From positions 5,163,442 through 5,227,441 of the forward strand of contig NC_087379.1 in the NCBI RefSeq assembly GCF_963675165.1: DNA of 64,000 nucleotides, read 5' to 3'. Shown here in pieces: positions 45,301-57,300 of the stretch (its first letter is position 1; each line of letters starts with the position of its first letter). Both the position numbers and the translations under genes were made by a program. The stretch is from Halichondria panicea. Its lineage: Eukaryota > Porifera > Demospongiae > Suberitida > Halichondriidae. The notes under the pieces were generated by a model. It saw only the letters and a list, made by a program, of their open reading frames with translations. It was not told where the DNA came from and ran no database searches.

Positions 45301-48300
45301 AATGAGTTTAAGTGCTTTACTGTGCTTTTCTGAAGCCAAGCTGATTCACTGCATACCTGTACCTTTATTGCCCAGGGTTCTCCACATCCAAGGGAGGCAT
45401 GGTGAGGTCTATCCTCTTCCCCAAACCGGTCAACCTCAAATTCTACTCTGACTCCATCAAGTTCATCATTGTCATGGCGATCATAGGTCAGTTTTTCCAG
45501 ATAATGTGTGAGTGTTGTGTGTGTTAATAGGTATGACATAAGACCGGGTGTTTTATGAAATATACAGGCACAAGCACGAGGGCGAGTTGCTGTATATTGC
45601 ATAAAACACGAGGATAATTATCATGCTATATATGTTTTATATCACGACGACCCCTTACCGAATCATGCCTCAAGGCTACACGACTGTATAATAAAAATAA
45701 TATAACACGGAAGTATGACTGTATGGCTTTTATTACACCCTTGTAACCTTGACAACGTGTAGTATAATTGTAATTATTAACCTAATGGAGGCCAGCTAGT
45801 TTTAGTAGTCGATCAGTTTGTCTGTTAGTAATTCTGAATCTGCTCACCTAGTTGCCAAATTGATGCGATTATGGCATGGATTCGTGGATTTAATTGCAAA
45901 CTAAAACTTCCTTCTCGAGTTATGTCTAAAGAGACAAAGAAAGAGCTTACATTGTATGTTTCTGGCTCGTTACTTTGACTATAATTATGACTATGCTATT
46001 GATTGGTAGGCATTGTACTATGATTGTTTGTAGTCTTTTAGGTTAGCTAGGAGAGCTACTTTTGGTTGTACTGCTGCCGTATATTCTCTTTCTCTGTGCA
46101 CACATAATCACTCGTACGTGTAGTCCTTCGATGATATAACTAGAGCACTGAAGTGCTAACCCTCGGCTGTTGACATGATTTACAGATGTATAGCAACGAG
46201 TGTTATACAATAAATGCTGGCTAAGCAGCAAGCATACTGAGATCGGAGTTTTAGTATTATATAGTACATGCATTTTAGGTTGTTTGTGACATCTGAGTTT
46301 GCTTACCTTCATTCTGTATTGTGGACTAGAATCACAGCAAAGACAGCAAAGAGGAGTCTTAGACAGGAGCCATACATTTTTCTCTAAGACTCCTCTTTGC
46401 TGTCTTTGCTGTGATTCTAGCTTTCTACTTTAGTGACCCTCCTGGTACGGGATCACTTCAGCTGTAAATACGTTGTCTACCTCGAATAAAGGCTCCCGTA
46501 TAGTTGCTTTATACTTCAGTGACCCTTTTTCCATTGCTCTTGGTACGGGATCACTTCATCTGCAAGTAGTGCCTCGACTAAAGGCCACAGTGTAGCTAGC
46601 ACAACGTAAGTTTCTTAGCTTTTGCTCGCTTTTATTCAACAAAGAGGCTTTAACATCAAAATCTGTCACTATTAAAACTAGTAACTTGTTGTGTGGATGC
46701 TATCCATGCTGTAAAGGCAGTGCTATGGCATCCAGGTGAGTAGACTCACATGTCACATACAAACGAACAAACCAGACGACTACTATACCCGTGGCCGCCC
46801 ACACATGCCTCGGGTAATTATTTATGACGTTGGCCAACCTCCTCTGACTGCACACTGCCAGAAACAGCAGCCATTGTGGCCATCACACTTCTGTTTCAGC
46901 TCCTTCTATAGAACAATGCAAGACATGCCTCGAGGCATTAAGCTAGTTTAGCTGTATTGTCCCTGTTAGTTGCTGCTAACCAACTTCCGTTCTCATGCAT
47001 GTACATACTATTACATGTGCTTGTACTATGCTTTTCACATTAATTGATATCCCCCTAAAATTTGCACTCAGGTACTAGTTGTATGATTATTGTAGAGCTG
47101 TGAAACCGAAATTAAATTTTAGGCATCAATTAATGTTTTCACAGTTTAGTACTAGCTACTAATATATTCTGTGACATACAAATCGAAATAGTTCTGTAAC
47201 CATTCACTCATGATAGTAAGTTCATCGTCCGAAAGAGCAAACTCTTGTCGCAACTGAGCAGACTGACTCACTGTCAGCGTCCAGGTTCCCTGCCTCGATT
47301 TTAGCCCTCCTTTCAGCACGTGTGCATGCAACATTAACAACTCTGCAAACTTTCTCGGCTACCCTGCGGAACCATCTCCATTGAGCCTTAGCCATGCTGC
47401 CAGTAGACCTAGCCATCTCTATCTCCTGGAGAAAGGCTTGCATCTCGTCATCGTCGTCTTCATCTTCCGACTCCATGTTGGGCATGGCGTGGATCATGCT
47501 GACTGCTACAGCCAGGAAAGTGGCCAGGAGAATGAGCTTGTTCATTTTCATTGTTAATCCGGTTGAGTTGTTTGTCTTGATTATCGGAGAACTTGATGAA
47601 GTATGATACAGCCGCTCGGGTTAGTTTTCTTTTTATACAACCTCTCAGAGTGTATTGTGTAATAGATTGTGTATACATGTATATACTTGTATTGCTTGTT
47701 AGGTGTGGATTCCTCACCATCATGAACTTGTATTGTACAGTCACTATCCCCTACCATGTTCAAGTTGCCGTGTATTAGGGGTTTTCTGTCATGGCGATGA
47801 TGCTATTATATACACTGTGTATAGTATTGTACAATCACTATCAGTCTGCCCTAAGGCCCCCAACTTTTAAGTATTTGCAAGACAAGACAGGAAATACATA
47901 CCACAAGTATTTTAATTGTTTCATAAGGATGACATCACAATTTTAATGAAATTCATAATTATATAATGAGTTCATAATGATGACAATGAGTTCATAATGA
48001 TGACACCCAACTCTGCCAGCCTAAATTTACTTGCCAGTCCAAGTTGTAGTTTAGGTATTTCCTGGGTTAAGATACATACATGTATTTAAAACGGCATGAT
48101 GGTCTCAGTTTCCAGAATCCCTGGCCCTGTGGACCTCATAACTTACTTTACATAAATGTCGCCCAGTGGTGTCCAGTCAACCGTATGTAGCAGAGCTCGA
48201 TTGTAGTGAAGGGTGATTTTTTCTGAATTTCCAAAGCTCTCATAACACAGACCATTTACTGAACTAGAACTTGTTAGGAGACAAATTAGTTCAATATAGA

Positions 48301-51300
48301 ATGTATTGACTCAAAGTTTGTGTAACTGCTTTGCAAACACCATTCATTTGTATGGCATTTACCTTGAATATGTTGTTATTCAGATCCTTCTTAATTGTTC
48401 AACCAATTTTTAGCTTGCTACGTCGATGGTGAACAGCTTGCTCAAAAATTCAAACTTTCCGCAATCATTTAACACAACTTTATGCTAGTTTGACCCAAAT
48501 TCATAATTTAAAGTGTTTATCGTATGTTAAATTGTCTTCTTATTACATATTTCAACTTAAAAGCCTTTATTTTTATCAGAAACAAAGAAAAACTGTTCTC
48601 ATTAATATATTCATGAGGCAACTTGTAGCACTATCCTGTCTTACAACATTTGGGGTCTTAGGGCAGACTGTATCCTCTACCATGTTTAAGTTGCCGTGTA
48701 TTGTACAGTCACTATCCCCTACCATGTGTAAGTTGCCGTGTATTTGGGGTTTTCTGTCATGTCGATGATTCTCTATTATATATACTGCACTGTGTGTACT
48801 CTAGTGGTATTATAAATAGTGAAGCACTTTCTTGTATAGTTGGTGCATAATTATACCGTATAACAGTAAAATGTGGCGAATAACCGTTTGAACGAATTAG
48901 CGTGTTGAATTTAACGTCTCACTGGCGTTACGTCCACCACATAGCTTTAATATTAGCTATTTTAAGTTTGGCGATCCTCGGTAATATTCGGAAAATATAA
49001 TGTAAAATAAATGGCCTTGCATTTACACGTAGATAAGTGTTTACATTTAGGATGTGTGTACAGTGTGCTTACTCAGCACTCACTCTTAGACTAAACTTTG
49101 ATACACGTCCCCAACACGTACGAAGAGCCATTACTCCACCCCCTCATACCCCTTGCGTACATGTAGGTGCTGCAGGGTTTGTGTATACACCATCATCATC
49201 TGCCAAGTGCATCACTACCAGATCAGTGAAACAATGCTCCAAGCAATTGATATAATCACGACAGCGGTGCCCCCCGCCCTGCCAGCTGTACTCACCGTGG
49301 GAACAGTGTACGCTCTCAATCGACTTAGGAAGCACAATATATTCTACATAAGTCCACAGAGGTGTTTTCATGGCGGGGCTCCAGTCTAGTGTCTCTGCTG
49401 TGATCCTAGCCCCAGGCAGTTTACATGTATACATGTCAGGCGCACGAGGAATATATGTACCATATAGCTGTGTGTGTGTGTGTGTGTCTATTCCAACTGT
49501 AACGTACTGTAACGGTTGCAATGCGACGAGGCTTCTAGCCACATCCTCCTGGATTTTGATTATATATAGGGTGATTTTCGTGAGGTAAAATATTTTACTT
49601 ACAGTTAAGGCTGTTGCTGCCACTAAAATACCGGTGTATTATAAGTTTCCTGCTTTTCCCTTGAAAAGCAAAATTTGCACTGCATGTGCGAAAATTTCTC
49701 GCTATAATATTATACGGTATGGCTGTTATAGAGCTCCAGGGTGTCATACAGGGGGGGGGGAAAGGGGGGATATCCCCCCCCTAGCTCCAATTTCCCCCCC
49801 CTTTCATAATTGACTGAGTGTCCATAGCTGGGTATTGAAATAACAGTTGACCTTTTTTTAGCAACATTTTCTGGTTACTTTTCTCATTTCCCCCCTCTAC
49901 TTCAAAATCCTGTATGACACCCTGAGCTCTGAAGCTGAAATTAGTCATTGCTTTCACAGTTTAATAGCTAAGTACTAATAATCATTCTGTGACATGGTAA
50001 ATTATTTTTATATGCTTGACTCATATGATATCTCATGCATTGATGGTTACAAATTATAGTTCATCAGCCAATATTGACAAAACGGCAAACAGTTTTCGCA
50101 GCTGTGCATATTGCCTCACTGTCAGCAATCTGATTCTCTGTCTCGATATTAGCCTTTATTTCAGTTCTTGTGCACGGAATAGCTGGAACAACTTTGCAAA
50201 CCTTCTTGACCACATTTGCAACTTGACGAATTATTCGACGTACTCCACGAAACCGAACTCTCCATTGAGTCTTAGCCATGCTGCCAGCAGACCTAGCAAT
50301 CTCTATCTCCTGGAGAAGGGCTTGGATCTCGTCATCGTTGTTTTCATCGTTTGACTCCATGTTGGGCATGGCGTGGATCACGCTGACTGCTACAGCCAGG
50401 AAGGTGGCGAGGAGAATGAGCTTGTTCATCTTAATTGTTGCGTTGTTTGTCTTGATGATCAATAGAGAAGTTGATGATGAAGTATGATACAGCCGCTCAG
50501 TCAGCTTTCTTTTATACAACCTCTCAAAGTTTATTGTGCATAGGTTGCGTATATTTTATTGCTTGTTAGGTGTGGATTCCTCACCATCATGAACTTGTAT
50601 TGTACAGTCACTATCCCCTACCATGTTTAAGTTGCCGTATATTTGGGGTTTCCTGTCATGTTGATGATGCTATTATATACTTGTATACTATAGTGGTATT
50701 ACATTATAGTGAAGCACCTTCGTGCATAATTATACCGTATAACAGTAAAATGTGACAAATAACCATTTAAACGAATTGGCGTGTTGTCAGTCAGCTTTCT
50801 TTTTTTATACAACCTCTCAAAGTTTATTGTGTATAGGTTGCGTATAATATTTTATTGCTTGTTAGGTGTGGATTCCTCACCATCATGAACTTGTATTGTA
50901 CAGTCACTATCCCCTACCATGTTTAAGTTATCGTATATTGTACAAATTAGTTCAATATAGAATGTATTGACTCAAAGTTTGTGTAACTGCTTTGCAAACA
51001 CCATTCATTTGTATGGCATTAACCTTGAATATGTTGTTATTCAGATCCTTCTTAATTGTTCAACCAATTTGTAGCTTGCTACGTCGATGGTGAACAGCTT
51101 GCTCAAAATTTCAAACTTTCCGCAATCATTTAACACAACTTAATGCTAGTTTGACTCAAATTCATAATTTAAAGTGTTTATCGTATGTTAAATTGTCTTC
51201 TTATTACATATTTCAACTTAGATAGCTCTAAAAACCTTGATTTTTTATCAGAAACAAAGAAAAACTGTTCTCATTAATATATTCATGAGGCAACTTGTAG

Positions 51301-54300
51301 CCTGTCTTACAACATTTGGGGTCTTAGGGCAGACTGTATCCTCTACCATGTTTAAGTTACCGTGTATTGTACAGTCACTATCCCCTACCATGTGTAAGTT
51401 GCCGTATATTTGGGGTTTTCTGTCATGTCGATGATTCTCTATTATATATACTGCACTGTGTGTACTCTAGTGGTATTATAAATAGTGAAGCACTTTCTTG
51501 TATAGTTGGTGCATAATTATACCGTATAACAGTAAAATGTGGCGAATAACCGTTTGAACGAATTAGCGTGTTGAATTTAACGTCTCACTGGCGTTACGTC
51601 CACCGCATAGCTTTAATATTGGCTGTTTTAAGTTTGGTGATCCTCGGTAATATTCGGCAAATAATGTAAAATAAACGGCCTTGCATTTACACGTAGATAA
51701 GTGTTTACATTTAGGATGTGTGTACAGTGTGCTTACTCAGCACTCACTCTTAGACTAAACTTTGATATACGTCCCCAACACGTACGAAGAGCCATTACCC
51801 CACCCCCTCATACCCCTTGCGTACATGTAGGTGCTGCAGGGTTTGTGTACACCATCATCATCTGCCAAGTGCATCACTACCAGATCAGTGAAACAATGCT
51901 CCGAGCAATTGATATAATCACGACAGCGGTGCCCCCCGCCCTGCCAGCTGCCCTCACCGTGGGAACAGTGTACGCTCTCAATCGACTCAAAAAGCACAAG
52001 ATATTTTGCATCAGTCCACAGAGGTGAAGCCATAGATGGTGTAAGATTTTTGTCCGTAGGTAATTTGTTGCCATTGGAATTGTATATACATCTCTTTGAT
52101 TTGCAAATGTTGTTTGACTTGTATTTTGCTACTGTCATCTTCCTCTTGTTGTTTGTATCCTCCACCAGAGTGAACATGTGTGGCAAGATCAAGCTGGTGT
52201 GCTTTGATAAGACAGGCACTCTCACTGAGGACAGTCTGGACATGGCTGGAGTGAGGCCTGCTCACCACGGAATGTGAGTACCTATAGTTGGACGTTCACA
52301 GTGCTACACAATGTGTGTACCTAGCTGTTTATAGTGGTCACACTTGCAGTGGCCGTAATATAGAGGTGGCGTGGTAACACAGGTTGAAACACATGCTTTG
52401 GAGATTTAAACCTGGCCGCATTATAGAGGGTGACCTTCATTATAGGGTGACCACAATAGACACTGTTGCACTGTACATGTACTCTGATCATTGAGCAAGG
52501 AACTGTGTGTACGGTGAAGCCTAGCTATTGTGTACATTGTACACATACATGTATAGCTGTCATTGACATCATGCATGTATAATTATTGCAATAATCTACT
52601 AAGGGCAGGATCTCCAGCCGGGGTAATACTCAATGACCTACAGTACATATGTACATGCACATTATAGTTAAAGATTTAGTTAAAGACTTTGTAAAAATAT
52701 CAATATTTGATTTTGTTGTTGTCACCTACATGCATGTAGGTTCAGTTGTCTGATTGAGGACCCCTGTACCCTGACCCCTGGTCCGCTCCTCCATGCCATG
52801 GCAACATGCCACTCCCTCTCTATGATCAGAGGACAGCTCTCAGGTGACCCTATTGACCTCAGGATGTTCGGGGCCATTGGATGGGTGAGTTTCAATCAAT
52901 TTTGTAGGGGTTGTTTGATCATGCGCACATGCTTTGATCATTGTAAATACAGTAGCAAAGTCAGTCCTCGATTAACTGTAAGTGAAGTTCGGGTTTATTT
53001 GTATGCTCTGTAATCAGACAAAGGGTCAGTACATGCCATCACAGCATGCTACGATTTGCCTTTAATTATTGTCTTGAAATTTTTTAATCTTGTATAAAAT
53101 GACTCTACTCGGTTACATGTACGTACGGTGTGCCTCACTTTATGAATGTCTTCATTTTAATTAGCTGTTTTTTGTGTCCTCTTACGATACGTGTGTTTTT
53201 GTCAGGTGTTGGAGGAACCTGAAGAGAGTGGTACCACGATATCCCCCACAGTGGTCCACCCCCTGACCACACCCACTGGGGACACCACCGTAGAGCTGGG
53301 TATCATGAAACAATTCACATTCTCCTCGGAACTACAGGTGAGTGTACTACACTGTAGCTTTGGGTGCAAAAAAATTAATGATGTGTAATAATAGTAACGT
53401 GTATCATACGTACGTACGTACACGGTATATTCCTAGTTAACAGTTGCAGTTAACCTCCTCCCCCACACACAGAGGATGAGTGTGCTGGTTCGCTCGCTCC
53501 CCTCAACCACACCCTCTCGGTTCCAAGCCTACGTGAAGGGAGCCCCAGAAACCATTAAAAAACTCTGCAAGCCAAACTCAAGTAAACCATTTTCTACAAT
53601 TATTCTGTGCTTATAGTGTGCACCAGTACAGGGAAATCTTTTGCAATCGCCCTACAGTGTATATTATGACGTAGCTAGGTTCATAGTTCCCTATAAGGGT
53701 GATCGTTATACATGTACTATACACAATAGCCTCAGGTTTCACTGTATTATGCTTTGTACAACTGTATGTACACAGTACTGTATGTATGAGGATGGTATTC
53801 TCACACAGTTCCAAACAACTTCTACGAGGTGCTGGGATCGCTGACTCAGCAAGGGTTCCGAGTGCTGGCTGTAGCTCACAAGACCATCAACATGCCATGG
53901 CACAAAGTCGATAAGGTCAAAAGGTCAGTGATTCAACACCACCCCCCAACCACGACTACAGTCTGACTGCAGTGCACATGTCATGTACAGATGTATGTGG
54001 TTGTTTTGTTGTTACGACTTGTCCCCCCCTCCCACACACATACACACACATACACACACACACAGAGACAAAGTGGAGAGTGAACTGTATTTTGTCGGAC
54101 TCATTGTGCTACAGAACAAACTGAAGGCAGTAACCACGCCCACCATCCTGTCACTTAAGAACGCTGACATTCGCACAGTCATGATCACTGGTAAGTTGTA
54201 CTCCATTCTACTATAAAACAATTTGTACATATAGTTTACATGACTGTACATATACATGTACATGTAGAGGTTAGGTTAAGAGGTTAAGCACAATCGTTGG

Positions 54301-57300
54301 ATCCAAACAAGTGGCTACCGTATTACTAGAATATTTTGCGGGTGAAAAACCTTTGTGAATGAGCAGAACATTTGACCCTTTGCGATCTAACTATTGCGTT
54401 CTAGCAAGGATCGTGTGTATAGTAATAATTTAGGTTTTGCGGATTTTATTGTTGCGAATTGATCAACCATCGCAAAGTTTCAGTTTGATGCTCGCAAAAC
54501 ATTCTAGTAATACGGTATGTGTGGCCATAACTTACATGTAGTCTAGAGTGTCCAATTAAAATGTAAATGGTGCATTCTGTAGTTCTTAAGAAGCCTATGA
54601 GAACATGTAACATTTTCGACTTGTTTTGTCATATCCTCTACACTGTACCTCACTCAGGTGACAATATTCTGACTGCGGTCTCGGTGGCCAAGGAGTGTCA
54701 GATGGTACCGTCAGGGAGTCGGGTTGTCATGGTGAAGGCCTCTTCAAGCGTGTGTGGTCCTCCCACCCTCTCTTATCATCTGCTGGAAGATCAGTCTGAC
54801 CTTTTGCACCTTCTGGAGTCTAACAATGGTGAGTATATAATAGTATAGGAAGAGAAATTCATGCATGAATACCGTATATGCTTGATCAGGAGCCGCGGCT
54901 ACTAAATGTTTCATTTTGCTGGAAGAGGAGGCTACAATTCGAGAGAAGCCACTGTTCAAGAGCGACGTTTATTAGCTCCAGCTAATTCAACAACCTTTAG
55001 TTTGTCATCAAAGGTTCTTTTCACCTGCATAAACTTGAACTCTGCCATGAGAAAGTCTTTATGAAGCACTAACAAGCTGCTACCTGTAGCTAGCTGCTAG
55101 TACTAATAATTTTTTTGACTGCCACGTGCAAAATGCTAGAGTCAAACTTCACTGAGGCTACTATTTGAGAACGGCTACTAAATGTTTCATTTTGCTAGCA
55201 AGGGAGGCTACTATTTAAGTGCGGCCTCTGATCGAGCATACGGTACATGGGAATATAGTACATACAATTGATCCATTATGTCCTGCACATACTAATTTCA
55301 ACTGTATTCCACTTTCACCCCAGCAGAGTTTGAGCCCACAATATCAGACAAACCCAACCCTCTCTCATTTGACTCCACCCACTGCCTCGCCTACCACCTA
55401 GCCGTGGACGGGAAAACATTCGCTCTCATTAAAGAGCACTTCACGGACTCCGTCTATCAGAGGGTGAGAAATGAACATGCTTGTGCAATATGTAACTACA
55501 ATGTACATGTAATAGTGTATGCTAAGAAAAGATTGTTGTGATTTTTTTTAGTGTGTTTATAATTTGTTGTTTCTTGCAGCTTCTTGTGAAGGGAACAGTG
55601 TTTGCTCGTATGTCACCCACACAAAAAGCAGAACTCGTCAATTCACTGATGGAGATCGGGTAAGACGGAAAGAATGTTCCTCCATTACCAAATACTGTGT
55701 ATCTTCCATTAGGTACGGTGTGTGCATGTGTGGAGATGGTGCCAACGACTGTAGGGTAGGTATTACATGTATGTGGTATCATTCATTGTCATGTGACCAT
55801 CATCCACATGACCATACAGGCGCTGAAGGCGGCCCACGCTGGAATTTCACTCTCGGAAACAGAAGCAAGTGTAGCATCTCCTTTCACCTCTAAAATCCCG
55901 GACATAACTTGTGTGCCCAAACTAATCAGGTAAGTTACGCCCCTCTGTACACACCCTCACAGTGAGGGACAAGCCGCCCACACACACACACACACACTCT
56001 TACATGAAATCTACCCTCACAGTAAAGGATGTGCATGCACACAGACACACACACCCTCACAGTTAGGGACGAGCTGCCCACACACACCCTTACACGAAAC
56101 CCACCCTCATGTAGTGAGAAACGAGCTGCCCACGCACACACCCTCACAGTAAGGGATGAGCTGCCCATGCACACACACACACACACACCTTCACAGGGAA
56201 GGACGAGCTGCCCTAGTGACCTCCTTCAGTGTGTTCAAGTACATGGCACTCTACTCCTTTGCTGAATTCATCTCTGCAGCCATTCTATACGCAGTAAGTT
56301 CGTTAACATGTGTATATATTCTTCTACTCATTCTTTGTGTCCTCTAGTACGAGTCCAATCTGGGTGATCAGCAGTACCTCTACATTGACCTCATCCTCGC
56401 ACTCTGTGTCTCCTTCACTAGTAAGATTAAACCTGTTTGTTCTCGTCTCTCATCTACACATACATGTACATGTATCTTTGTGGTGTGGTACTGAATTTCT
56501 CTCATAATTATTGTCTACATGAATAAAGTAGCTTCTAAAGATGTCTGCAAATGAAGAAATACTGACCCCACCCTCCTCCCCCCTTCCAGTGGGTTTCACA
56601 GCATCGTACCCTCAGCTGGTCAAGAAACGACCTCTAGGCACGTTGGCAGGGATACACGTCCTCCTCTCAATCGTGATACAGACCATTCTCCTTATAGTCT
56701 TCCAAGTAGGTGCTCTCTGCTACCTCTCAACACGATCATGGTAAGGCCAGCAATATACTACTCAATTTGAGTGTTTTAACAGTAGCTCATGATACTTTAT
56801 GGATATTATAAAATAACAATTAACGTACATGATAGCTAATAGAACCTTAACGTGCCACAGAATTCAACTTGCGTGCTGCATTAATTTTGTCACTTTTTAT
56901 AATTATTGTCTGGTCAGCATATTTTTTAACCCTCTAGGTATGTGCCACTGATACCAGACCCTGAATCTGATAATATCAATTCCCAAGAGAACTCTGTGAT
57001 CTTCCAGTTTGCTAACTTTCAGTACCTCGGCCTCAGTGTGGCACTGTCTACAGGTGCTCCGTTCAGACGACCACTCTTCACAAACTGTGAGAGCTGTAAA
57101 CCTAACCCTTAACCCCTTACTTTCACCGACCATTAGTTTCTAGACTATAATAACTGACGTATATTTACAACCTTAGCATACGTACATGTACGTGTCCCTA
57201 TCCACATTCGCTCTGTACACACAGCATAATGCATGATAATGAGAAGGGGATCATTGTGTCCCTGAGCTCTTTGTGTAGTGTATTTCAGCTGAAAACTTGA

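Larger units (their letters stand above)
47540..52030. repeat. Tandem segmental duplication within ATP13A intron 10
   Basis: The block 47540-49400 matches 50420-52030: the 5' part and promoter of the peptide gene, intervening intron sequence and ATP13A exon 11 with its acceptor are all present twice, in the same order. Offsets (about 2.9 kb at the peptide genes, 2.66 kb at the exons) differ because of internal indels. A third partial promoter copy lies at 50786-50830. Within the block the short repeat CAGTCACTATCCCCTACCAT recurs (47740, 48708, 50607, 50902, 51373), usually followed by AAGTTGCCGT. Confidence 0.88.

Noticed and set aside
46736-46951. 71-residue plus-strand frame
   Set aside because: No family resemblance, no signal peptide, no splice context.
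49153-49389. Exon 11 copy 1 as a working alternative exon
   Set aside because: Phase from exon 10 forces the frame with the 2-bp shift; the open frame seen is not reachable from the upstream acceptor.
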